In this document: positions 23,611 to 30,716 of the stretch, one piece after another
Position numbering within the stretch: the first letter of the stretch is position 1
Layout of the letters: each line of letters opens with the position of its first letter
Source of the DNA: an uncultured Eubacteriales bacterium
GTDB taxonomy: Bacteria > Bacillota > Clostridia > Oscillospirales > Oscillospiraceae
Direction of reading: 5' to 3'
DNA length: 30,716 nt
Assembly (NCBI GenBank): GCA_900547405.1
Contig: URGL01000026.1
Location: 1 to 30,716 of the forward strand
Notes under the pieces: generated by a model
Told to the model about the DNA's origin: nothing
Database searches by the model: none
The model's input: only the letters and a program-made list of their open reading frames with translations
Made by a program: the position numbers and the translations under genes

Positions 23611-24366
23611 ATGCTGATCCAGGAGCCCTTCAACTATTCTCCCAAAAACGCCAACCGTACCCTCCATATCTATCTGCCCAATGATTACGATTTTTCCCAG
23701 GAGCGCTACCCGGTGATGTATTTTTTCGACGGCCACAATCTGTTCCGGGATTCCGATGCCACCTACGGCAAATGCTGGGGGCTGGAAGCCTTTCTGGACA
23801 GGTGGCCCAAGAAGATGATCGTCGTGGGCATAGAATGCGGCCACCAGGGCCGGGAACGGCTGGATGAATACTGTCCCTATGAGCTTACCGGCGGTCAGCT
23901 GGAGCCGATCCACGGCATGGGTGAGCAGACCATGGATTGGATCGTTCAGGAGGTCAAACCCTGGGTGGACGGCCGTTTCCGGACCTATGATTTCCGGGAG
24001 GCTACCGGTATTGCCGGATCCAGCATGGGGGGCCTCATGGCGATCTATGCCGCCGGAAAATATAACCGGTGGTTTTCCAAGGCAGCCTGTCTGTCCAGCG
24101 CCATCCGGCTCTGCCGGAAGCAGCTGCTGGCGGATATCGGGGATGTGGACCCGGACACCCGGGTGTATCTCTCCTGGGGCACCGAGGAGACCGGCGGTAA
24201 GCGGGTGGGGTTCTACAGCCCTGCGGCCCTGGCCAACCGGGAGGTGGCGGAGGCTTTTTGGAAAAAGAAGGCCCAGGCAACGCTCTACTGCCAGGACGGC
24301 GGCCGCCACTGCGAAGCCGACTGGGAAAAACAGGTGCCGCAATTTATGGAATATCTCTGGTTTTAA
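23611..24366 (+). CDS. Putative alpha/beta-hydrolase esterase (esterase D-like)
   Basis: A 251-residue cytosolic hydrolase with the putative-esterase fold. The N-terminal strand is TLHIYLPNDY, followed by YPVMYFFDGHNLF with the oxyanion-side motif. The nucleophile elbow is GSSMGG (S138), and a late catalytic His is likely in GGRHCEADW (about residue 232). The acid is probably an Asp or Glu near VDPDTRVYLSWGTEE. No signal peptide is present. GGAGGTGG lies 7 bases before the ATG at 23611, which is preferred over the in-frame ATG at 23596 inside that site. It begins 21 bases after the DUF1846 stop, indicating an operon. The substrate is unknown; siderophore, S-formylglutathione and acyl-sugar esterases all share this fold. 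Confidence 0.85.
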   Translation: MLIQEPFNYSPKNANRTLHIYLPNDYDFSQERYPVMYFFDGHNLFRDSDATYGKCWGLEAFLDRWPKKMIVVGIECGHQGRERLDEYCPYELTGGQLEPIHGMGEQTMDWIVQEVKPWVDGRFRTYDFREATGIAGSSMGGLMAIYAAGKYNRWFSKAACLSSAIRLCRKQLLADIGDVDPDTRVYLSWGTEETGGKRVGFYSPAALANREVAEAFWKKKAQATLYCQDGGRHCEADWEKQVPQFMEYLWF

Positions 24367-24384
24367 CAAAAAGAAGGAAGCAAA

Positions 24385-24744
24385 TTGAAATACGTATCAC
24401 AAGCAACCATTATTTTCGGCTTTACCCTTTTGGGTGAGCTTCTGCACGCTCTGCTGCCTCTGCCCATCCCCTCGGCCATCTACGGGCTGGTGCTGCTGTT
24501 CCTGGCGCTGATGCTGGGAATCGTCAAGCTCCACCAGGTGGATGGAGTCAGCAAATTTCTCATTGCCACCATGGGCATCCTGTTTGTGGCCCCCGGTGTC
24601 AGCATTCTGGAGGTTTGGGAGACCGTGGCCCCCAGTATCCTTTGGGTGGTGGTGATCTCCCTGGTGTCTACGGCAGTTGTGTTTGCCGTCTCCGCCTTGG
24701 TGACCCAGGCCATGATCCGGAAAGGGGAGAAGCAGGATGACTGA
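24385..24744 (+). CDS. lrgA: CidA/LrgA family holin-like protein
   Basis: A 119-residue membrane protein with four hydrophobic helices. The LrgA/CidA signature is PIPSAIYGLVLLFLAL, then FLIATMGILFVAPGVSIL. The family is linked to control of autolysis and, in other bacteria, to pyruvate or organic acid movement. The start is TTG at 24385, with AAGAAGGAAG upstream; it fits the family N-terminus and leaves 18 bases from the previous gene. The 3' end overlaps lrgB by 8 bases, so the pair is translationally coupled. No LytSR-type regulator is in the window. Confidence 0.9.
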   Translation: MKYVSQATIIFGFTLLGELLHALLPLPIPSAIYGLVLLFLALMLGIVKLHQVDGVSKFLIATMGILFVAPGVSILEVWETVAPSILWVVVISLVSTAVVFAVSALVTQAMIRKGEKQDD

Positions 24745-25432
24745 AATGCTGACCTCCACAGGACTGTTTGCCGTTGTCCTGACCCTGGGTACCTATGAGG
24801 TGGGCCTGTGGCTCCGGAAGAAAACAGGGAACGCCCTGTGTAATCCCTTGCTGATTTCCATCATGCTGGTTATGGCGGTTTTAGGACTGCTAAAAATTCC
24901 GGCAGAAACCTACGGAGCCAAAATGGACGGCCTGTCCTGGATCCTGACCCCCGCGACGGTCTGCCTGGCGGTGCCTCTCTACGAGCAGGTCCGGGTGCTG
25001 AAAAAGAACTTGCCGGCCATTTTTGCCGGTGTAGTGGCGGGGACGGCCACAAGTCTTGTTTGCGTGGGCCTCATGTCCCGTTTTCTGGCACTGGAAAGCC
25101 CAATTTTGGCGTCGCTGCTCCCCAAGAGCGTTACCACAGCCCTGGCCATTGCCATTGCCGAGCAGATGAACGGCATTCCCGCCGTATCTACGGCGGCAGT
25201 GATCATCACCGGTATTTTCGGCTGCGTCTGCGGTTCCGGGCTCTGTAAGCTGCTGCGGATCGACTCTCCGGTGGCCCAGGGCGTGGCCTTCGGCACTGCC
25301 TCCCATGTGCTGGGCACCAGCCGGGCGGCAGAGATTTCGGAGCTCACGGGAGCGGTCAGCTCCCTGTCTCTTGTTGTGGCGGGGATCCTGACGGCGATTT
25401 GCTGCCCTGTCTGGTTCTCCCTGGTGGGATAA
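24737..25432 (+). CDS. lrgB: LrgB/CidB family membrane protein
   Basis: A 231-residue polytopic protein. Family motifs include NPLLISIMLVMAVL, LTPATVCLAVPLYEQ, LLPKSVTTALAIAIAEQMNGIPAVSTAAVIITGIFG and VAFGTASHVLGTSRA. It is the partner of LrgA; together they affect murein hydrolase activity or small-molecule export in studied species. It starts within the last codons of lrgA, and malQ begins 30 bases after its stop, so cotranscription is likely. Length is normal. Confidence 0.93.
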   Translation: MTEMLTSTGLFAVVLTLGTYEVGLWLRKKTGNALCNPLLISIMLVMAVLGLLKIPAETYGAKMDGLSWILTPATVCLAVPLYEQVRVLKKNLPAIFAGVVAGTATSLVCVGLMSRFLALESPILASLLPKSVTTALAIAIAEQMNGIPAVSTAAVIITGIFGCVCGSGLCKLLRIDSPVAQGVAFGTASHVLGTSRAAEISELTGAVSSLSLVVAGILTAICCPVWFSLVG

Positions 25433-25462
25433 ACGAAAATAGAATCGAAGGAGTAGAAAGTT

Positions 25463-26950
25463 ATGCGTAAAAGCGGTATTCTCATGCACATCACATCCTT
25501 GCCCGGGCCCTACGGCGTGGGCACCCTGGGCAAAAGTGCCTATGCGTTCCTGGAGTTCCTCCACAAGTCCGGCCAGCAGTCCTGGCAAATGCTGCCCCTG
25601 ACGCCCACGGGCTATGGGGACAGTCCCTATCAGTCCTGCTCTGCCTACGCCGGAAATCCGTATCTGATCGACCTCGACACGCTGGTCCGGCAGCATTTGC
25701 TGACCAAGGAGGAGCTCCTGGGCGTAGATTGGGGCGAGGATGAGAGCCATGTGGACTTCGGCAAGCTTTATAACGGCCGGACTCCGATCCTAAAGCTGGC
25801 CTACAGCCGATTCCGCAATGACCGGGCACTGAACGCCTTTATCAAGAAGAACGCTTCCTGGCTGGAAGATTTTGCCCTCTATATGGCTTTGAAGGAGACC
25901 CATGGCTATGCCCCCTGGTTCCAGTGGGAGAAGAAGCTGAAGTTCCGGGATCCCGAGACCCTGGAGGAGCAGAAGCAGCTGCTGGAGGAGCCTATGCGGT
26001 TCTATTGCTTCGTGCAGTATATGTTCTACAGGCAGTGGAACGCTCTGCGGAAGAAGGCAGGGGAGTATGGCATTGAGCTCATCGGCGATGTGCCCATCTA
26101 TGTGCCCTACGACTCTGTAGAGGTCTGGAAGGATCCTCAGCTTTTCCGGCTGGATGAGACCCTGACGCCTACGGATGTGGCGGGCTGCCCTCCCGATGCC
26201 TTTACCGCCGACGGTCAGCTCTGGGGCAACCCTCTCTACCGCTGGGACGTGATGAAGGAAAACGGTTTCCAGTGGTGGATCGACCGCCTGGGTGCCGCCG
26301 GAAAGCTTTTTGATGTAGTGCGCCTGGATCATTTCCGGGGCTTTGAGGCATATTGGTCCGTTCCCTATGGGGATGAAAACGCCCGGGGCGGCAAATGGGT
26401 CAAAGGTCCGGGGATGGACTTTGTAAACGCCCTGAAGGAGAAGCTGCCGGAGCTGAACTTCATCGCTGAGGACCTGGGATATCTGACCCAGGAGGTCATC
26501 GATCTGCGGGATGAGTCCGGCTATCCTGGCATGAAGGTGCTGGAATTTGCCTTTGATTCCAAGGAGCCCTCCGAATATCGGCCCCACACCTACACCGCAA
26601 ATACCGTCTGCTATACCGGCACCCATGACAATATGACCATGCGCCAGTGGTTCGGGGAGGCCTCTGACGAAGCCGTCAAGGTAGCTGTGGACTATATGGC
26701 CCTGACCAAGAAGGAGGGCTACGTCTGGGGCACCATCCGCACGGCTATGAGCAGCGTGTCGGAGCGGGCCATTGTCCAGATGCAGGATTACCTGAACCTG
26801 GGCGGCGAGGCCCGGATGAATTTCCCGGGAAAACCCAGCGGCAACTGGACCTGGAGGGCAAAGAAGGGCTTCACCTCCAATGGGCTGGCGGCTAAGATCC
26901 TGGAGCTCACAAATCGGTACGACCGTGGGCCCGTTGACGAAAAAGTATGA
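25463..26950 (+). CDS. malQ: 4-alpha-glucanotransferase (amylomaltase, GH77)
   Basis: A 495-residue cytosolic enzyme that transfers alpha-1,4-glucan segments between maltodextrins and releases glucose. The start RKSGILMHITSLPGPYGVGTLG and SPYQSCSAYAGNPYLIDL are typical. Catalytic residues are visible: nucleophile D289 in VRLDHFRGF, acid/base E336 in FIAEDLGYL, and D389 in GTHDNMT. Length matches bacterial MalQ without extra domains. GGAG precedes the ATG. It closes the DUF1846-esterase-lrgAB operon. It lies directly upstream of a sugar ABC importer, which suggests that importer handles maltodextrin or starch oligomers. No terminator is seen after it, so some read-through into the importer is possible. 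Confidence 0.95.
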   Translation: MRKSGILMHITSLPGPYGVGTLGKSAYAFLEFLHKSGQQSWQMLPLTPTGYGDSPYQSCSAYAGNPYLIDLDTLVRQHLLTKEELLGVDWGEDESHVDFGKLYNGRTPILKLAYSRFRNDRALNAFIKKNASWLEDFALYMALKETHGYAPWFQWEKKLKFRDPETLEEQKQLLEEPMRFYCFVQYMFYRQWNALRKKAGEYGIELIGDVPIYVPYDSVEVWKDPQLFRLDETLTPTDVAGCPPDAFTADGQLWGNPLYRWDVMKENGFQWWIDRLGAAGKLFDVVRLDHFRGFEAYWSVPYGDENARGGKWVKGPGMDFVNALKEKLPELNFIAEDLGYLTQEVIDLRDESGYPGMKVLEFAFDSKEPSEYRPHTYTANTVCYTGTHDNMTMRQWFGEASDEAVKVAVDYMALTKKEGYVWGTIRTAMSSVSERAIVQMQDYLNLGGEARMNFPGKPSGNWTWRAKKGFTSNGLAAKILELTNRYDRGPVDEKV

Positions 26951-26980
26951 AGCAGTTGACAAGAGAATATGAAGCAGTTG
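26946..26980 (+). promoter_or_regulatory. 13-bp direct repeats with 22-bp period upstream of the sugar importer
   Basis: TATGAAGCAGTTG occurs at 26946-26958 and again at 26968-26980. The first copy includes the malQ stop codon. A 22-bp period puts both on the same DNA face, as for tandem sites of a transcription factor. They lie about 70-100 bp upstream of the promoter at 27048. Confidence 0.45.
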
Positions 26981-26989
26981 TTAAATGTT

Positions 26990-27015
26990 CACAAAAATTG
27001 AAACGTTTTTTTGTG
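26990..27015 (+). promoter_or_regulatory. Candidate LacI/MalR/CcpA-type operator
   Basis: The palindrome AAACGTTT (27001-27008) has the central CG flanked by A and T tracts seen in LacI-family operators. It lies within a wider inverted repeat CACAAAAA (26990-26997) and TTTTTGTG (27008-27015). It is a poor match to the full CcpA cre consensus, so a MalR-like regulator is the more likely binder. It lies about 40 bp upstream of the -35. Confidence 0.4.
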
Positions 27016-27047
27016 GCACATCACAACAAAAATCAGAGAAGTTTTTG

Positions 27048-27077
27048 TTGACTTTGCACATGCCATAGAGGTATAAT
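27048..27077 (+). promoter_or_regulatory. Promoter of the sugar ABC importer operon
   Basis: TTGACT (27048-27053) and TATAAT (27072-27077) with an 18-base spacer. The predicted start near 27084 falls inside the left arm of the leader terminator. Confidence 0.7.
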
Positions 27078-27079
27078 TG

Positions 27080-27126
27080 GACTTGCTTGGGAGGAATGTT
27101 GCGAACCTTTTAAGCAAGTCTTTTTT
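27080..27126 (+). terminator. Leader terminator of the sugar importer
   Basis: GACTTGCTT (27080-27088) pairs with AAGCAAGTC (27112-27120). The stem can extend through GGGAGG with CCTTTT, including three G-U pairs, to a loop of 11 bases; TTTTTT follows. It lies between the promoter and the lipoprotein gene. If transcription starts at 27084 part of the left arm is lost, so either an upstream start contributes or the structure acts mainly on transcripts read through from malQ. Confidence 0.7.
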
Positions 27127-27135
27127 AGGCATTTC

Positions 27136-27150
27136 CGGCGTATAACGCCG
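27136..27150 (+). promoter_or_regulatory. Short palindrome in the lipoprotein gene leader
   Basis: CGGCGT-ATA-ACGCCG is a 6-bp perfect inverted repeat, 32 bases before the start codon and just after the leader terminator. It could be an RNA hairpin or an operator; its role is unknown. Confidence 0.35.
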
Positions 27151-27182
27151 TTTATGCAAAACAAAAATTGGAGGCAATACTT

Positions 27183-28544
27183 ATGAAAAAGACCATTGCG
27201 ATGCTGCTGGCGCTTGTCCTGGTTGTTGGCCTGTTTGCAGGCTGCGGCGCCAAGACCGAGACGCCTGCCGCTACCACCGCGGCCGCTGCTGAACCCGCTG
27301 CTACCGAGGCTACCGAGGCTCCTGCTGCGGATGCCACCGCCACCGGTTCCGTCTACTACCTGAACTTTAAGCCCGAGTCCGATGCCGCTTGGCAGGAGCT
27401 GGCCAAGACCTACACCGAGCAGACCGGCGTGAAGGTCACCGTCGTTACCGCCGCTTCCGGCACCTACGACACCACCCTCACCGCTGAGCTGGACAAGGAC
27501 GCCGCTCCCACCATGTTCCAGGCTGGCAACCAGGGCGCCATCGATGCCTACGGCGAGTGGTGCCTGGATCTGCGGGATACTGATGTCTACAAGGAAATGA
27601 CCACCGACGACTTCAACCTGAAGGGCGAAGACGGCTCCGTGCTGTCCATCGGCTACTGCTACGAGTCCTTTGGCATCATCGTCAACAAGGCCCTGCTGGA
27701 AAAGGCTGGTCACTCCATCGACGAAATCAAGAACTTTGAGACCCTGAAGGCTGTTGCTGACGACATCCACGCCCGGGCTTCCGAGCTGGGCTTCGATGCC
27801 TTCACCTCCGCCGGCCTGGACGGCTCCTCCTCCTGGAGATTCTCCGGCCACCTGCTCAATATGCCCCTGTTCTACCAGTTCCGTGACGACGGCGTGACCA
27901 AGCAGCCCGCCACCATCACCAACAAGTACCTGGACAACTTCAAGGCTATCTGGGATCTGTACACCACTGACTCCGCCACCACCGGCGCTGCCCTGACCAC
28001 CGCCACCGGCGACCAGGCCGAGGCTGAGTTCGGCAAGGGCGAGGCCGCTTTCTACCAGAACGGCAGCTGGGAATACTCCAACCTGACCGGCACCTTCGGC
28101 ATGAACCCCGATGATCTGGCCATGATCCCCATCTACTGCGGCGTGGAAGGCGAAGAGAAGGCTGGCCTGTGCTCCGGCACCGAGAACTGCTGGGCCGTCA
28201 ACAAGGAAGCCGCTCCCGAAGACATCCAGGCTACTCTGGACTTCATGAAGTGGGTCGTCACCTCTGAGGAAGGCACCACCATGCTGGCCAAGGAGTTTGG
28301 CCCCTGCCCCTTCAAGAACGCCAAGACTCCTGAGAACGTGTTCTGTGCCGATGCCAACAAGCTGGTTGCTGACGGCAACTACACCGTTACCTGGGCCTTC
28401 AACTGGACTCCCGGCGTGGATGACTTCCGTGCCGCCGTTGTGGACGCTATGACTCAGTACACCTCTAACACCGGTGATTGGGCCGCTGTCGAGACTGCCA
28501 TCGTGGACGGCTGGGCTGCTCAGTACGCCAAGAACGTTGGCTGA
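27183..28544 (+). CDS. Carbohydrate ABC transporter substrate-binding lipoprotein (MalE/UgpB type)
   Basis: A 453-residue lipoprotein. The signal peptide ends in the lipobox LFAG|C with the lipidated Cys at 21. An Ala/Thr/Glu-rich linker (about 25-55) holds the binding domain away from the membrane. The rest is a type I extracellular solute-binding fold: VYYLNFKPESDAAWQELAKTY, a lobe-closing region with GEAAFYQNGSWEYSN, and a C-terminal helix. It should capture sugar for the two permeases downstream. The frame is open from 27168, but the ATG at 27183 follows TTGGAGG and starts a proper signal peptide. Codons (GCT, CGT, GGC) suggest high expression. A leader terminator lies upstream and a strong hairpin follows. 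Maltodextrin is the inferred ligand because malQ is adjacent. Confidence 0.9.
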   Translation: MKKTIAMLLALVLVVGLFAGCGAKTETPAATTAAAAEPAATEATEAPAADATATGSVYYLNFKPESDAAWQELAKTYTEQTGVKVTVVTAASGTYDTTLTAELDKDAAPTMFQAGNQGAIDAYGEWCLDLRDTDVYKEMTTDDFNLKGEDGSVLSIGYCYESFGIIVNKALLEKAGHSIDEIKNFETLKAVADDIHARASELGFDAFTSAGLDGSSSWRFSGHLLNMPLFYQFRDDGVTKQPATITNKYLDNFKAIWDLYTTDSATTGAALTTATGDQAEAEFGKGEAAFYQNGSWEYSNLTGTFGMNPDDLAMIPIYCGVEGEEKAGLCSGTENCWAVNKEAAPEDIQATLDFMKWVVTSEEGTTMLAKEFGPCPFKNAKTPENVFCADANKLVADGNYTVTWAFNWTPGVDDFRAAVVDAMTQYTSNTGDWAAVETAIVDGWAAQYAKNVG

Positions 28545-28567
28545 TACCCTGAAGTAAGTCAGTCTTT

Positions 28568-28603
28568 CCGGGGCGAGCAAGTTCGCTCGCCCCGGATTTT
28601 TTT
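28568..28603 (+). terminator. Intercistronic terminator between lipoprotein and permease genes
   Basis: CCGGGGCGAGC pairs with GCTCGCCCCGG, a perfect 11-bp stem with a 6-base loop, followed by A and seven T. It lies inside the importer operon. No clear promoter is seen between it and the permease at 28671, so partial read-through would give more lipoprotein than permease. Confidence 0.9.
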
Positions 28604-28670
28604 CCGTATTCCGGCTTTGGATAATCCCTGCCGCCGGTCCTCCGGCAGCGCCTAATAGGAGAGATGATTA

Positions 28671-29570
28671 ATGGCCAAACTGAAACAAACGAACGATGGC
28701 GCCTCTCTGAACTCTGTGCTGGTTCGCCGGCCTATTCAGAAATGCTTCCCGCTGTTCCTCCTACCGACCTTTATTGCGTTCTGCATCGGATTTTTGTATC
28801 CCTTTGGAAAGGGCCTGTTCCTTTCTTTCTGTGATTTTAAAACCACCAGCAAATGGACCTGGAGCGGCCTGAACAACTATATGAAGGCTTTTGCTGACGA
28901 TAGCTTTATCCATGCCTTCTGGTACACTGCCGGCTTCGCCCTGGTTTCTCTGCTGATCATCAATATTCTCGCCTTTACCGTGGCCTACCTGCTGACCAAG
29001 GGCATCAAAGGCTCCAATATCTTCCGTACCGTCTTCTTTATGCCCAACCTCATCGGCGGCATTGTCCTGGGCTATATCTGGTCCATGATCTTTGACGGCA
29101 TTCTGTCCCACTACAACACCTCTATTCTTCTGAATTCTACATATGGCTTCTGGGGCCTGATTATTTTGATGTCCTGGCAGCAGATCGGCTATATGATGAT
29201 CATTTACATTGCCGGATTGCAGGCTGTTCCCGGAGATATGCTGGAGGCAGCCAGGATCGACGGCGCATCCGAGTGGAAGACTCTGTGGTACATTACCATC
29301 CCCAACGTGATGCCCTCCATCACTATCTGCACATTCCTGACTCTGACGAATTCCTTTAAGCTCTACGACCAGAACCTGGCATTGACAGACGGTCGTCCCT
29401 ATAAGGGCGTTATCCATACTACGGAAATGCTGGCCCTGAACATCGTCAATTCCAACACACTGAAAACCAAGGGCGTCGGCCAGGCAAAGGCTGTGATGTT
29501 CTTCTTCCTGGTTGCCATCATTGGTATTTTCCAGATGAAGATGACCCATGATAAGGAGGTGCAGCAGTAA
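28671..29570 (+). CDS. Sugar ABC transporter permease (MalF/UgpA type)
   Basis: A 299-residue integral membrane protein with six helices. The cytoplasmic EAA loop, which docks on the ATPase, is EAARIDGASEWKTLWYITIPNVMPSI, near residues 191-216. An N-terminal tail of about 30 residues precedes the first helix (FLLPTFIAFCIGFLYPF). It pairs with the next gene to form the channel. GGAGAG lies upstream of the ATG. The stop overlaps the next start by one base (TAATG). Family members of this type include importers for maltodextrin, glycerol phosphate and other oligosaccharides. Confidence 0.93.
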   Translation: MAKLKQTNDGASLNSVLVRRPIQKCFPLFLLPTFIAFCIGFLYPFGKGLFLSFCDFKTTSKWTWSGLNNYMKAFADDSFIHAFWYTAGFALVSLLIINILAFTVAYLLTKGIKGSNIFRTVFFMPNLIGGIVLGYIWSMIFDGILSHYNTSILLNSTYGFWGLIILMSWQQIGYMMIIYIAGLQAVPGDMLEAARIDGASEWKTLWYITIPNVMPSITICTFLTLTNSFKLYDQNLALTDGRPYKGVIHTTEMLALNIVNSNTLKTKGVGQAKAVMFFFLVAIIGIFQMKMTHDKEVQQ

Positions 29571-30433
29571 TGAGTAAAAAGCCTGCTACCATCCAGGGTG
29601 AGAAGCGTACAAAAATGGCACTTACCGTTGCGTTTACAGTCATTGCCATTGTTTATCTGCTTCCTGTTTTCCTGGTTCTGGTCAATTCTTTTAAGTCAAA
29701 TGCATATGTCAACACCGATACCTTTGCACTGCCAAACGAAGAGTCCTTTGTGGGCATGAACAACTACATCAAGGGCATGACCTTCGGCAATTACCCCTTT
29801 GCGAAATCCGTTGGCTACTCCTTGTTTATCACCATTGTTTCCAGCGCCTTGATCCTGGTGTGTACCTCCATGGCCGCTTGGTATATCGCCCGGGTGGGCA
29901 GTACCTTCAGCAAGATCGTGTACTACCTCTGCGTGTTCTCCATGGTGGTGCCCTTCCAGATGGTCATGTTTACCCTGCCCAAAACCGCTGATACCCTGGA
30001 CCTGAATACACCGTGGACGATACCCATTATCTATCTGGGCTTCGGCGCCGGTTTGGCGGTATTTATGTTCTCGGGATTTGTAAAGTCCATCCCCCTGTCC
30101 ATTGAAGAAGCGGCGGCGATTGACGGCTGCGGCCCCATCCGCACCTTCTTCAGCGTGGTTCTGCCCATGATGAAGCCTACTCTAATTTCTGTGGGTGTGC
30201 TGGAAATCATGTGGGTGTGGAACGACTACCTGCTGCCCTATCTGGTATTGGACCGGAAGAAGTATATGACCATTCCAATTCATATCCAGTACCTGAAAGG
30301 ATCCTACGGCTCCGTGGATATGGGCGCGACAATGGCCCTGATCCTCCTGAGCATTGTACCTGTCATTGTGTTCTACCTGACCTGCCAGAGGTACATCATT
30401 AAGGGTGTTGCCGCCGGTGCTGTCAAGGGCTGA
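29570..30433 (+). CDS. Sugar ABC transporter permease (MalG/UgpE type)
   Basis: A 287-residue membrane protein with six helices and the EAA loop EEAAAIDGCGPIRTFFSVVLPMMKPTL near residues 180-206. It is the second half of the channel, translationally coupled to the first through TAATG, with AAGGAGG inside the end of the upstream gene. No ATPase gene follows: a terminator closes the operon. The importer probably uses a shared MsmX/MsmK-type ATPase encoded elsewhere, as is known for many sugar importers of Firmicutes. Confidence 0.93.
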   Translation: MSKKPATIQGEKRTKMALTVAFTVIAIVYLLPVFLVLVNSFKSNAYVNTDTFALPNEESFVGMNNYIKGMTFGNYPFAKSVGYSLFITIVSSALILVCTSMAAWYIARVGSTFSKIVYYLCVFSMVVPFQMVMFTLPKTADTLDLNTPWTIPIIYLGFGAGLAVFMFSGFVKSIPLSIEEAAAIDGCGPIRTFFSVVLPMMKPTLISVGVLEIMWVWNDYLLPYLVLDRKKYMTIPIHIQYLKGSYGSVDMGATMALILLSIVPVIVFYLTCQRYIIKGVAAGAVKG

Positions 30434-30439
30434 TACCTA

Positions 30440-30475
30440 TTTTTCCCGCACCCAATCAGGTGCGGGAAAAATTTT
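30440..30475 (+). terminator. Terminator of the sugar importer operon
   Basis: TTTTTCCCGCACC pairs with GGTGCGGGAAAAA around a CAATCA loop, followed by TTTT. The A and T tracts on both sides allow use in either direction. Confidence 0.88.
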
Positions 30476-30494
30476 GAAAAATGGAAAATAATGC

Positions 30495-30523
30495 TTGACA
30501 AATAGGAGAAGAGGTGGTAATAT
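30495..30523 (+). promoter_or_regulatory. Strong promoter P1 of the downstream unit
   Basis: Consensus TTGACA (30495-30500), 17-base spacer and TAATAT (30518-30523). It is the first of two tandem promoters about 113 bases apart. Confidence 0.65.
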
Positions 30524-30607
30524 AAGCAAGCTTTCCGCAAGGGATATGAAAATCCTCCACGGACAGCATAATATCGGACCAAAACAAAAAAGAAGTTGAA
30601 AAACCTC

Positions 30608-30636
30608 TTGACAATGCTTTGAGTTTGTGATATTAT
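30608..30636 (+). promoter_or_regulatory. Strong promoter P2 of the downstream unit, probably an rRNA operon
   Basis: Consensus TTGACA (30608-30613), 17-base spacer and TATTAT (30631-30636). Downstream, the leader contains ACCTTGTAAATTGAATAACG (about 30670-30689), similar to leader and spacer sequences of Clostridia rRNA operons. Tandem strong promoters fit this. The 16S start itself is not in the window, so the call is tentative. Confidence 0.6.
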
Positions 30637-30716
30637 ATCCGAGATTTCCGAGAGGGAGTCGCGTCTGTACCTTGTAAATTGAATAACGTTAAGACGAACT
30701 ATTTAACACCTTGGAC

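Noticed and set aside
22159..24369. Long antisense open frame of 736 codons
   Set aside because: It lies opposite the DUF1846 and esterase genes. It is low-complexity in Gly/His/Gln/Val, has no family motifs, and results from the third-position GC bias of the real genes.
26999..27012. Full CcpA cre site
   Set aside because: The core AAACGTTT fits LacI-family operators, but one base is missing relative to the TGNAANCG half of the cre consensus and the right half lacks the final CA.
27033..28580. Antisense open frame of 515 codons opposite the lipoprotein gene
   Set aside because: Its composition is Gly/Val/Gln repeats caused by reverse reading of a GC-rich, codon-biased gene; no signal or domain is present.

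Overview
The window looks like chromosome from a GC-rich monoderm Clostridia member, probably a gut Oscillospirales/Oscillospiraceae-type bacterium. This placement is inferred from gene content, not from a marker gene. Ribosome binding sites are strong AGGAGG types with frequent GTG/TTG starts. The type IV pilus cluster has PilM/N/O but no PilP or secretin PilQ. LrgAB, YitT, VanZ, DUF1846 and PepV families are all typical of Firmicutes. All recognised genes lie on the + strand.

Region 1 (1-15.4 kb) is a type IV pilus locus: pilC, a DUF559 nuclease-like gene inside an inverted-repeat unit, the major pilin pilA, prepilin peptidase pilD, pilM-pilN-pilO, a giant 2667-residue prepilin, and three translationally coupled minor pilins. 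The motor ATPases (pilB/pilT) are not in the window and may lie upstream. The giant prepilin combines a class III prepilin signal with three blocks of GLUG-like repeats, Ig-like segments, two InlB/Listeria-Bacteroides-type repeats and an acidic tail. It is probably a tip adhesin carried by the minor-pilin complex.

Region 2 (15.4-22.0 kb) holds single-gene or short units, several with a recognisable promoter and terminator: PepV-like dipeptidase, an ammonium transporter fused to a PII domain, a class I aminotransferase, a YitT membrane protein and a VanZ-family protein. The amt leader has an intrinsic terminator placed almost at the transcription start.

Region 3 (22.0-26.95 kb) appears to be one operon: DUF1846, an esterase, lrgA, lrgB and malQ. 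Region 4 (26.95-30.43 kb) is a carbohydrate ABC importer (lipoprotein and two permeases, no ATPase). A control region with direct repeats, a LacI-type palindrome and a leader terminator precedes it. The window ends in two strong tandem promoters and a leader that resembles the start of an rRNA operon, but no rRNA is reached.

A family of modular palindromic intergenic repeats runs through the pilus locus and reappears after pepV. Two copies form a perfect 53-bp inverted repeat around the DUF559 gene, suggesting a small mobile or mobilised unit. This unit and the giant modular pilin are the two observations most worth following up.
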